A stretch of 47,690 nt of DNA from Deltaproteobacteria bacterium. GTDB lineage: Bacteria; Desulfobacterota; Desulfobacteria; Desulfobacterales; JAFDMD01. The DNA lies in the NCBI GenBank assembly GCA_019306185.1, contig JAFDMD010000002.1, positions 1 through 47,690 on the forward strand, written 5' to 3'. Made by a program: the position numbers and the translations under genes. The notes below the pieces were generated by a model that worked only from the letters and a program-made list of their open reading frames with translations, was not told the origin of the DNA and searched no databases. This document shows positions 15,930-23,888 of this stretch, in pieces; position 1 is the first letter of the stretch, and each line of letters starts with the position of its first letter.

Positions 15930-16590
15930 TTTTTCAAAATTTTTCGGATAAATGCTCTGAAGGAGAGGTGAGCTGCGGTTTTAATAAACAATCTTTTGAA
16001 GGTCGAGTTGAAGGTGAAATTCCAAATTTAGAAGCGCCAATCGAGAGAATGGAAATCGTTCAAGAACAGCAAGATAAATATGCGGTTTTGGATTTTATTC
16101 AATTTTATTATAAAAACATTAGCGATCCGACAATACTTTATTGTGATCCCGCTCATTCTTCTTTTCATGGACACAACCATTATTCATAGAAGATATAAAT
16201 AAAATATTTGAACGAAATGGGATAGTATTTTATCTTGGAGAAGACGGTCAGATAAAGCGGGCTATACCTAAAGGTATGAAACAAATAATAAAAGATATTA
16301 CTTTTAAAACTTCCGATAAACAACTTAATAAGCTTTTGGAAGAAGCGTATTTAAAATTTACCGAACCGAAAATTGAAAGCCGCGTTGAAGCAATTCAAAA
16401 AATATATCTAAAGAAAACAAAGCCTTTCAAGAAGAATTGGACGTAGAATTTAAAAAGCTAACGGTACGGCAATAATTTTGGAATAAGACATTCCGAAAGA
16501 GAGCAAAAAGAGTTAAAATCGCCCGAACATATCGATTGTATGTTTTATAGGATAGCTTTTCTTATTTATTTGTGTTTAAATGAATTGTAA
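15930..16590 (+). pseudogene. Decayed AbiJ-like abortive-infection protein
   Basis: Four frame pieces read in order as one protein. The first ends YAVLDFIQFYYKNI plus HSSFHGHNHYS and stops at 16187-16189. The second gives FIEDINKIFERNGIVFYL, GEDGQIKRAIP, KTSDKQLNKLLEEAYLKF and SRVEAIQKIYL. The third gives NKAFQEELDVEFKKL. The fourth gives NNFGIRHSEREQKEL, IDCMFYRIAFLIYLCL and a stop at 16588-16590. This order, with R-N-G-x-x-Y-x-L-x-x-x-G-x-I-x-R and a late IRHSE, is the layout of AbiJ-type proteins with a C-terminal HEPN domain. At least three frameshifts make it non-functional. Confidence 0.7.
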
Positions 16591-16617
16591 AATAAGAAAA
16601 AGGATATAAAAATTTAA

Positions 16618-16660
16618 ATAAACCGTAAGGATTTTTTAAAAAAATATCCTTACGGTTTAT
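16618..16660. terminator. Bidirectional terminator at the end of mrp
   Basis: ATAAACCGTAAGGAT and ATCCTTACGGTTTAT form a perfect 15-bp stem over a 13-base A/T-rich loop. It lies 29 bp after the mrp stop on the minus strand and after the AbiJ-like remnant on the plus strand. A/T tracts flank it, so it may serve both. Confidence 0.8.
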
Positions 16661-16688
16661 ATTTAGTCATATATTTTATCGTCAATAT

Positions 16689-17561
16689 CTATTTTATATT
16701 ATCAATAATTTTTTGCGCAACTTCCAAAAATGCTTTAGCCATAAGAGAATCCGGATATTTTTTTAAAAAGGAAGTTCCGGCGTCGCCGCATTTAACCATG
16801 TTGCCGTCAAAAGGAATTCTGCCTAAAAAATCTATTTTGGCGTCTGCAGCGGTTTTTTCTCCGCCGCCTGTTCCGAATAATTGTATTGTCTCGTTACAAT
16901 GAGGACATACGCAGCCGCTCATATTTTCTATAAGCCCTAATATTCCCATTTTTACGGTTTTGCAAAAGTTTATTGATTTTCTAACGTCTGCCAGCGATAT
17001 TTCCTGCGGAGTCGTTACGATAACAGCCTTTGCATCCGCTATTTTCTGAGCCACCGTTAAAGGCTCGTCTCCTGTTCCTGGAGGAGAATCTATAAGAAGA
17101 TAATCAAGCTTGCCCCATTTTACTTCGCCTATAAACTGATTTATAGCCGAATATTTCATAGGACCGCGCCATATAATAGCGTCATCTTTATTAACGGATA
17201 AAGCCTCTATTGATACCGCTTTAAGATTATCCGAATATGTAAGCGGCGCAAGTTTTTTATCTTCCGTTAGCTCCAGCATATCGGTTATGCCAAGCATTCT
17301 CGGAATATCGGGCCCGTGTATGTCAACGTCTAAAATTCCTACTTTAAATCCTTTATCTGCAAGAGCCATTCCGAGGTTAATTGTGGTGCTGGTTTTGCCT
17401 ACTCCTCCTTTGCCGCTCATAATCATAAGTTTGTTTTTAATTTTATCCAAAGTCTCTTTTATTGCTTCGTCCGAGCCGGGCTGCTTTGTTTCTTGCGTTT
17501 GCGAGGGGCATGAACTTGCAATTTTGTTTGAACCGCAGCTTTGGCTGCTACAATTTTCCAT
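16689..17561 (-). CDS. mrp: Mrp/NBP35-type iron-sulfur carrier ATPase (ApbC family)
   Basis: A 290-residue P-loop ATPase of the Mrp/NBP35/ApbC family, which assembles and delivers Fe-S clusters. The deviant Walker A GKGGVGKTS lies near residues 50-58, followed by DVDIHGPDIPRMLG and DYLLIDSPPGTGD (Walker B region). The cluster-bridging CxxC is in CVCPHC (about 217-222). The N-terminal 40 residues contain four cysteines in a Ser/Gln-rich stretch, recalling the extra N-terminal cluster of NBP35-like members. It lies 2 bp after purN and ends the long minus-strand run. Confidence 0.92.
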   Translation of the reverse strand: MENCSSQSCGSNKIASSCPSQTQETKQPGSDEAIKETLDKIKNKLMIMSGKGGVGKTSTTINLGMALADKGFKVGILDVDIHGPDIPRMLGITDMLELTEDKKLAPLTYSDNLKAVSIEALSVNKDDAIIWRGPMKYSAINQFIGEVKWGKLDYLLIDSPPGTGDEPLTVAQKIADAKAVIVTTPQEISLADVRKSINFCKTVKMGILGLIENMSGCVCPHCNETIQLFGTGGGEKTAADAKIDFLGRIPFDGNMVKCGDAGTSFLKKYPDSLMAKAFLEVAQKIIDNIK

Positions 17562-17563
17562 AA

Positions 17564-18352
17564 TTATACCATCCTTTCTGAAATTTTTACTATTTCTCTT
17601 TTTATTTTAAAACCGCCGCATCCGACGGCGTTTCTTTTTGCCAATTTTAATTTACCTTCTTCAAAAAACTTTATAGCTTTTGTATAAAGCTCCCATTCGA
17701 CTTTTAGTCCTTTTTTTTTAATTGTTTCCAAAGTGTCGTCTTCAAGTATCAGAAAGCTTTTTTGCGCTATAATAGCTCCTGTGTCTTCGCCGTAATCTAC
17801 AAAGTGAACGGTGCATCCGCCTATTTTTGCGCCGTATTCAAAGGTGTCTTTATATCCGTTTGTTCCTGCAAAAGCCGGAAGCAAAGCGGGATGGATATTC
17901 ATAATTTTTGGCTTGTTCGGCTCCGTATTTATTTTATCTATAAAATAAGGGGTGAGTTTTCTCATAAAGCCTGCAAGAATTATAAGATCGAATTTAAATT
18001 TGTCCAGTTTGTTTAACAGGTCTGCTTCGGCTACGGCTCTTGTTTTAAAAAAGAGTTCGGTTTTTTTATTTTTTATTTTAAATAATTTTTGAAGGGATAA
18101 TATTTTTTCTATGTTAAAATCTGTTGGAAGTTTGTTTTCAATGTTTTTATCCGCTATTATTTTTTTATAATCTGTTATAAAGGTAGGTATGTTGTATTTT
18201 TCGGCTTTTTTAAGTCCGAACGCGTCAAATTTATCTGCTCCTACGCATACTATTTTTGCGTTTATCTCTTTTTTAATGCAGGAATCTATTACAGCCTGAA
18301 GATTTGTGCCGTTTCCTGAAATCAAAGCGGCTATTTTTAGTTTTTTTTTCAT
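17564..18352 (-). CDS. purN: Phosphoribosylglycinamide formyltransferase (GAR transformylase)
   Basis: Transfers a formyl group from 10-formyl-THF to GAR in purine synthesis. The ISGNGTNLQAVID start, the catalytic MNIHPALLPAFAGTNGY and the VHFVDYGEDTGAIIAQ loop (catalytic N, H and D) are intact. At 262 residues it is about 55 longer than usual. The extra, lysine-rich piece lies between about residues 60 and 115 (through KLPTDFNIEKILSLQKLF), in the region before the FDLIILAGFMRKL strand. The conserved active-site parts suggest that the insert is tolerated. It starts 6 bp after the TPR gene. Confidence 0.9.
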   Translation of the reverse strand: MKKKLKIAALISGNGTNLQAVIDSCIKKEINAKIVCVGADKFDAFGLKKAEKYNIPTFITDYKKIIADKNIENKLPTDFNIEKILSLQKLFKIKNKKTELFFKTRAVAEADLLNKLDKFKFDLIILAGFMRKLTPYFIDKINTEPNKPKIMNIHPALLPAFAGTNGYKDTFEYGAKIGGCTVHFVDYGEDTGAIIAQKSFLILEDDTLETIKKKGLKVEWELYTKAIKFFEEGKLKLAKRNAVGCGGFKIKREIVKISERMV

Positions 18353-18358
18353 TGCCCG

Positions 18359-20560
18359 CTATCTATCAGCGCTAATATACTGTTCGGAAGCGCGGAAAAG
18401 AATTGCTTTATTTTGCGGGCTTAAATTTTCAAAAATAGGTTTCGGATTAACCGTATTGATATTTTCAAAACCTGCAAAGAGGCTGTTTGCGATTGTTTGG
18501 CAAAACCAGTTTTCGCGCTTTTGATTCGGATCAAACGTATCTGTTGTATCGGCTTTTATTCTTTTTTTTAAGATATTAAGCGGTTGAGCGTTCTTTGTTT
18601 CGTTATAATATCCGTTTTGCCCCTGTATAAGCTGTTCCAAAGCTATTGCGGTTTTTTGTTTGGGAAAATTTTGATAAAGTTGTTTCCATTCATCTTCGGT
18701 TCCGTTGTTATGCGCCAGATGTTTATAGCGCAGCTCCGCTATATTTATACCCAAATCGTTATCATATTCTTCGGAGTTTTTTTCAAAGAATAAGTCCGCC
18801 TCTTCAGATTCGGAATAGGAATAATGCCATGCTTGTTCTTTTATTACAAAAATATTGTCCGGATAATCTTTTTCAATCTCTTTTAAAAAATTATCGGCTT
18901 TTTTTGTATATTCGGCTTTTTTATTCTTTTCTTTTTCAAATACGCTTAACCCGCGGTATAAATTTATGCGTCCGATTTTTATTTCAATGTCCTCTTCGGT
19001 TAACTCGGTTTTTTGCAATTTATTAAAGTTATTATCAGGCGCTGCGGAATATATTTTATTTTTGCTATCTACAGCGCTATTAATAATATTATGTATATGC
19101 TTTTTTTTTTCTCCGGTGTCTTTTATATCTTTTAACCATAAAATATTATCTAATGCTCTTTTATAATGTTCGAAATCAGGAGATTGTTTTTCAAGCAATC
19201 GTTTATATATGGTTTCGGCTTCGTCCAACCTGTCTTGTTGAGATAAAAGCGTAGCAAGTCCTGTGCTGCATACCTCATCTTCGGGGAAATCTGCTATAGT
19301 TTCGCGATATACCGCTTCGGCTAAATTCGTTTCTCCGGTTTTAAAAAGATGATGCGCAAGATTATTTCTTATAAAATCATCTTCCGGAAATTTCCTTTTT
19401 GCCTTCCATAATATACTTTCCGCCTTTTTATATTCCTTTTTTTGCTTATGTATATTAGCTCTTAATATCCATATAAAAGGATCGTAAGGCTCCCATAAAT
19501 ATGCCTCTTCAGCCAACCTTTCGGCTATATCAATATTTATTTCCAAAAGAGCGTTGGCTGTTCTATGAAACGCCTTTACAAGATTTTTAGAGTAACCGGT
19601 ATTCATAGCATAATTTATGCTTTTTGAAATAAAGGTATTAAGCTGTTTTGTTTCGGACGGACTTTTTTTTAGCAGATTAATTATTCTGTCCGTTTCTTTT
19701 TGATTAGGATACTGTTGCGGCTTATAGGATTTTTTTACTTTATCGGATGAATTAAGCTTTTTATGAAAGTTCGGAAGAACAGAGTTAAGCCATTTTACCG
19801 CAGTCTTGTTTTGTTCGTTTGTTGCCAAAGGGATAAATTTTTTTATCCAATACTGTTCGGTTCTTGGGTAAAGCCCCATAATAGAGGATAATTTTAATGT
19901 CCAAAACTCTTTTGCCTTTTTAAGATTATAAGGTTGATTTTTTTTAAGGGCTTTTGCCAGATCAAAAAAACTTTTTAATACTATGTCTCCAATATCGCCG
20001 GGCGGGCTGCCGTCTTTTTCCGGCATTATTCTAATCCCGAGTATAGCAATAGAGGCATAATCTGTAGGCATATCTTCTTGCATGTTTATAATTTTAAACC
20101 ACAAAGGCATAAGGCTTTGATTTTTTTGCCCGCGGGCAAGCATTCTTAATAAAGAGCCTTCCGGGTCGTTGCCGCTTCCTTTATATAAACTTTTAAGCCA
20201 GATTCTATCCTCTATATATTTTTTACAGGCAAACTTGTAAGATTTATTAAGTTTTAGTCTGTCTATTGTTATAAATACCTGAGACAATAATGCAGACCAG
20301 CGCGCAAGCGGCATTGAAGAAGGAACTTTTCCCCAGTTTTTTTGAAGCCATTCGCATATTGCGTTATCTAATAAATCGGCTTTACTTGTATGAAAAATAC
20401 GAAATAATATTTCGCTTATTTCGTTTCTATTAAGCGCGCCCATATATACGCGGCGCATAAGCAGATTATCCAAAGAGGTTAAAGGCTCTTTTTCAAAATC
20501 AAGCTCCCATTTTATAACCGCAGGATTTTTGCTTCCCGGTTTTTTATTGGTATTTTCCAT
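18359..20560 (-). CDS. Large TPR protein of unknown function
   Basis: A 733-residue soluble protein. Tetratricopeptide repeats are visible at about residues 350-480: DPFIWILRANIHKQKKEYKKAE, then DDFIRNNLAHHLFKTGE, then a third at EVCSTGLATLLSQQDRLDEAE. The N-terminal 300 residues are helical with many aromatic residues and show no domain I can name. The C-terminal 230 residues look like further degenerate helical repeats. It lies 29 bp after the 316-residue protein on the same strand. These two appear to be partners. Function is unknown; TPRs imply protein-protein binding. Confidence 0.75.
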   Translation of the reverse strand: MENTNKKPGSKNPAVIKWELDFEKEPLTSLDNLLMRRVYMGALNRNEISEILFRIFHTSKADLLDNAICEWLQKNWGKVPSSMPLARWSALLSQVFITIDRLKLNKSYKFACKKYIEDRIWLKSLYKGSGNDPEGSLLRMLARGQKNQSLMPLWFKIINMQEDMPTDYASIAILGIRIMPEKDGSPPGDIGDIVLKSFFDLAKALKKNQPYNLKKAKEFWTLKLSSIMGLYPRTEQYWIKKFIPLATNEQNKTAVKWLNSVLPNFHKKLNSSDKVKKSYKPQQYPNQKETDRIINLLKKSPSETKQLNTFISKSINYAMNTGYSKNLVKAFHRTANALLEINIDIAERLAEEAYLWEPYDPFIWILRANIHKQKKEYKKAESILWKAKRKFPEDDFIRNNLAHHLFKTGETNLAEAVYRETIADFPEDEVCSTGLATLLSQQDRLDEAETIYKRLLEKQSPDFEHYKRALDNILWLKDIKDTGEKKKHIHNIINSAVDSKNKIYSAAPDNNFNKLQKTELTEEDIEIKIGRINLYRGLSVFEKEKNKKAEYTKKADNFLKEIEKDYPDNIFVIKEQAWHYSYSESEEADLFFEKNSEEYDNDLGINIAELRYKHLAHNNGTEDEWKQLYQNFPKQKTAIALEQLIQGQNGYYNETKNAQPLNILKKRIKADTTDTFDPNQKRENWFCQTIANSLFAGFENINTVNPKPIFENLSPQNKAILFRASEQYISADR

Positions 20561-20589
20561 TTTGATATATTCGGCTCTAATTATAAATG

Positions 20590-21540
20590 TTATTTTTTAT
20601 TGATTTCATTTATGTTTTTTAATCCGTTTTTAAGCAGGTTTAAATGAAACCCTCGGATATTTTCACATTTTTCGGCAGAAGAAGAATCTATTTCGCCTAT
20701 GCGGTAAATATGAGTATCTTTATATTCTATAAAACTATGGAGTATTTCTTTGTTAAAATAGTATGCGGATTCCTTTGTTGCGCTGAGGTTTAAAGTCTGT
20801 CCTTCTTCGGAACTTGAACTTGTAGGGAAAAAGAATTCTGAAAAACCGGAATCAAGAACCGTAGGTATCGAAAATCCGTTTTTTTTTTGATAACTTAAAA
20901 CTTCGGAAACTCTGTATCTGAGAAGCAATACCGGAATGTTTTCTCCAGTTTCTGGGGCGTAATGCCCTAATCCCAGTCTGTCTCTTAATAGGTTTGCCCA
21001 GTTTTTATTTTGATTGTCGAATATATTTTTTATTTCTCCCCAAAAGCCTGCAAATATGGGGCGTTTATCTCTTTTTAAATTCCAAGAATTCAAAAAGTCA
21101 TGCAAGGTTTTTTCCCGATTATTTTCGGAAGGCGGTTTGCCTGTTTCGGAAATTTTGTTTAATATATTGAATAATTCGGCTTCCTCGTCTTTAAAGTCGG
21201 TTAAAGATATTGCTCCGTTTAAGTTTTCAAGCCTTACTAAATATTGATTTTTATCTATTTGGTTAAGAAAGTTTATATAGTTTATTTTTGTAAAGGTTTC
21301 GGGCCGTTTATTTTTATTCTGTTCTATATAAATTTTTCGGTGCAGATAATTCTCATGCTCAAATTGCCAGTCTCCGAATTTTTCGCTATCATCTTTAATG
21401 AATTCCGAATAAACCTCTTCCCGCTTTTTTTGTAATCTTTCTTCCAAAATAAAATTTTCAGCTATAAAACTATCGGAGCCTGATAAGGATGCTATATTTT
21501 TTAAGTTGTTATAAAAATTTTTATATTCTTTAAACGCCAT
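20590..21540 (-). CDS. Conserved-looking hypothetical protein encoded with the TPR protein
   Basis: A 316-residue soluble protein without signal peptide or membrane helices. A charged helical N-terminal half precedes a more strand-rich C-terminal half containing LRDRLGLGHYAPETGE, IPVLLLRYRVSEVL, IPTVLDSGFSEFFFP, KEILHSFIEYKDTHIYRIGEI and RGFHLNLL. The glycine, proline and histidine positions in the second half look like a conserved domain. I recall similar reading in unannotated proteins next to TPR genes, but cannot name a family. It sits between rsmA and the TPR gene in an otherwise housekeeping run. Confidence 0.65.
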   Translation of the reverse strand: MAFKEYKNFYNNLKNIASLSGSDSFIAENFILEERLQKKREEVYSEFIKDDSEKFGDWQFEHENYLHRKIYIEQNKNKRPETFTKINYINFLNQIDKNQYLVRLENLNGAISLTDFKDEEAELFNILNKISETGKPPSENNREKTLHDFLNSWNLKRDKRPIFAGFWGEIKNIFDNQNKNWANLLRDRLGLGHYAPETGENIPVLLLRYRVSEVLSYQKKNGFSIPTVLDSGFSEFFFPTSSSSEEGQTLNLSATKESAYYFNKEILHSFIEYKDTHIYRIGEIDSSSAEKCENIRGFHLNLLKNGLKNINEINKK

Positions 21541-21594
21541 TTTTTATTCCGTATATGTTTTTAAAGTAGATATTAAACCCATTTTATTGCTTTT

Positions 21595-22437
21595 TCAAGT
21601 TAAAAAGAGTCTGTTACTTAAGCTGACAAATTCTTCTATTGTAAGGGTTTCGCCGCGGCGGGTAGGATCTATTTCGGCATCTTGAAGAGCTTTGATGCAG
21701 ATTTGCGGCTCTATGTTGAGAACGCCGCTTTTTGTAAGGGTGTTTTTTAAATTTTTACGGCGCTGGGCAAAACCGGCTTTTATTACGGAGAATAAAAATT
21801 TTTCATCCGCAGCTTTTATAGGGTAATTTTTTAAAAAATCTATTTTTATAATGGCAGAATCTACTTTCGGCTTTGGATAAAAAAGATGAGAGTCCACATT
21901 GCAAAGTTTGGTTGTTTTACTACAGTAATTTAGCATTGCGGTAAGCCTGCCGTAATCTTTTGTTTTGGGTTTGGCGAGAAGTCTTTGAACTGTTTCTTTT
22001 TGCAGCATAATAACCGCTTTTTTTATTATATCTCTGTTGTTTATAAGTTTTACTATTATTTGAGAAGATATTTTATACGGGAGGTTTCCGATTACTATAA
22101 TTTTTTGTTTGTTTTTACATAGGCTGTTTATATCAAAGTATAATATGTCATTATTGATTAATTCTATATTTGAAAAGCCTTTTTTGATAATTTGATGGTT
22201 TAATATGTTTATAAGTTTTGTATCTTTTTCTACGGCATAAACTTTTTTAACCGTAGAAGCTATGGGAAAGGTAAGTCCGCCAAGCCCGGGACCTATTTCG
22301 AGAATAGTATCTTGGGGCAGCAGTTCGGCTTTTTTTATTATCATGTTTGCAGTGGACGGATCGGTTAAGAAATTTTGCCCCAAATTTTTATTCGGTTTTA
22401 CTTTATATTGAAATATCGGCTTTAAAACTGACGTCAT
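21595..22437 (-). CDS. rsmA: 16S rRNA (adenine1518/1519-N6)-dimethyltransferase
   Basis: KsgA/RsmA methylates two adjacent adenosines in helix 45 of 16S rRNA. NLGQNFLTD opens the SAM fold, motif I is LEIGPGLGGLT, and the active-site IV motif is VIGNLPYKISS (NLPY). The C-terminal QRRKNLKNTL and PTRRGETLTIEEF segments are typical. Length 280 is usual. It overlaps the DUF2062 stop by 4 bp (ATGA), which is a common type of neighbourly coupling in these runs. Confidence 0.95.
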   Translation of the reverse strand: MTSVLKPIFQYKVKPNKNLGQNFLTDPSTANMIIKKAELLPQDTILEIGPGLGGLTFPIASTVKKVYAVEKDTKLINILNHQIIKKGFSNIELINNDILYFDINSLCKNKQKIIVIGNLPYKISSQIIVKLINNRDIIKKAVIMLQKETVQRLLAKPKTKDYGRLTAMLNYCSKTTKLCNVDSHLFYPKPKVDSAIIKIDFLKNYPIKAADEKFLFSVIKAGFAQRRKNLKNTLTKSGVLNIEPQICIKALQDAEIDPTRRGETLTIEEFVSLSNRLFLT

Positions 22438-22925
22438 TTTTTTATGCTTTTTATTTTTATAAATGCTTTTTTTGTTACAAAATAGGCAATAACAGCCGGA
22501 ATTATTCCTAATATCGCTCCTCCGGCAAACATTGCCGCGGCTATATCGGTTCCGTAATTAAGCGTTTCGGCGATGCTTATTTTTTTTATGTCAAAAGTAT
22601 GGATATCTTTTAAACATATAGAACCTATTTTATAGCTTCCCCAATATATAAAGGGTATGGTTAAAGGGTTGCTGAATAATGAGCCTATTGCGGCGGCGGC
22701 TTTGCTTGCGCGCAGTATAAAGGCAAGCCCTATTGCAAAAAAGGTTTGAAAAGGAAATGTGGGCGTTGCCGCCACAAAAACTCCTGCAGCCATACCGAGA
22801 GCTATATAATGCGGATCGCCTTGAAGGTTTTTTATTTTTTTTTTAAGTTTTTGAAAGTATTTTTTCAAATAGTTTTCCGTTATTGCAAAGCCTTTTATCC
22901 GCCTATTGCAGACATTTGCCCGCAT
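22434..22925 (-). CDS. DUF2062 membrane protein
   Basis: A 163-residue inner-membrane protein with three to four hydrophobic stretches. The GVFVAATPTFPFQTFFAIGLAF segment (about 48-69) and SNPLTIPFIYWGSYKIG (about 86-102) are the conserved core of DUF2062. The family function is unknown, although members are often linked to envelope glycan or lipid genes. The first ATG at 22925 lies inside moaA with a 31-bp overlap. The first 15 or so residues are not family-like, so translation may start further in from a non-ATG codon. Confidence 0.8.
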   Translation of the reverse strand: MRANVCNRRIKGFAITENYLKKYFQKLKKKIKNLQGDPHYIALGMAAGVFVAATPTFPFQTFFAIGLAFILRASKAAAAIGSLFSNPLTIPFIYWGSYKIGSICLKDIHTFDIKKISIAETLNYGTDIAAAMFAGGAILGIIPAVIAYFVTKKAFIKIKSIKK

Positions 22926-23884
22926 GCGCCGATTGCTTGATTTGCGGCGGTCAGATTATGTTTTTTCGGTTTTTCGGATACCGCGGTTAATATTACTTCG
23001 ATTATTTCGTCGTCCGAAGCCCCGGCTCGCATTAAAACCGCTAAATCCGTTTCATCCGGCGAAAGCAGACATGTTCTAAGGGCTCCTTTTGCAGTTAATC
23101 TTAATCTGTTGCAATCCGCGCAAAAATGTCGGCTTATGGGAGATATAAAACCTATTTCTCCTTTTGCGCCGTTCGGTTTATAAAGTTTTGCAGGTCCCGC
23201 GTTTTTATCTCGTTTTATTTCGTAAAGTTTGCCTACGGAGGCTATTTTTTCCATTATTTGTTCGGTTAATATTAAGTGTTTTTTGCCGTTTTTTTCTGTC
23301 GCGCTAATCGGCATATATTCTATAAAACGTATCTGAAACGGATAATCAAATGTAAGCTTTGCAAAATCTATCAGCTCGTTATCATTTATTCCTTTTAAAG
23401 CCACAACATTTATTTTTATAGGATTAAATCCCAATTCATAAGCTGTTATTATGCCGTCCCATACTTTTTCAAAACCTTTTTTTCCTGTAATTTTTTCAAA
23501 TTTTTTATTTTTAAGAGTATCTAAACTTATGTTAATTCTTTTTATTCCGGCATCTTTTATTTTATCAATATTGTTTTTTAATAAAACTCCGTTTGTAGTA
23601 AGAGATATATCTTTTAATTTTTTAAATTCGGATAAGCGTTTTAAAAAATCATATACTCCTTTGCGGACCAAAGGCTCGCCCCCGGTTACTCTTACTTTTT
23701 TAATGCCGAGTTTTATAAATATTTTAAGCAGCCGAATTATCTCTTCGTATCTAAGTATTTTATTGTGAGTAAGTTTCGGAACGGCGATGTTCGGCTTGCA
23801 ATACAAACAATTAAGATTGCATCTGTCTGTAATTGATATTCTAATATAATTAAGGTTTCTGTTATGGTTGTCTATTAACGGCAT
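22895..23884 (-). CDS. moaA: GTP 3',8-cyclase (molybdenum cofactor step 1)
   Basis: Radical SAM enzyme converting GTP to 3',8-cyclo-GTP for molybdopterin synthesis. The radical cluster motif is ITDRCNLNCLYCKP (CxxxCxxC, about residues 16-29). VTGGEPLVRK and NISLDTL follow. The second cluster motif is HFCADCNRLRLTAKGALRTCL near 252-272. The C-terminus should end in a conserved Gly-Gly; here it ends IGACGQMSAIGG, so the GG tail is present. It lies 4 bp after the cobA-hemD gene. Confidence 0.94.
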   Translation of the reverse strand: MPLIDNHNRNLNYIRISITDRCNLNCLYCKPNIAVPKLTHNKILRYEEIIRLLKIFIKLGIKKVRVTGGEPLVRKGVYDFLKRLSEFKKLKDISLTTNGVLLKNNIDKIKDAGIKRINISLDTLKNKKFEKITGKKGFEKVWDGIITAYELGFNPIKINVVALKGINDNELIDFAKLTFDYPFQIRFIEYMPISATEKNGKKHLILTEQIMEKIASVGKLYEIKRDKNAGPAKLYKPNGAKGEIGFISPISRHFCADCNRLRLTAKGALRTCLLSPDETDLAVLMRAGASDDEIIEVILTAVSEKPKKHNLTAANQAIGACGQMSAIGG

Positions 23885-23888
23885 TTTT

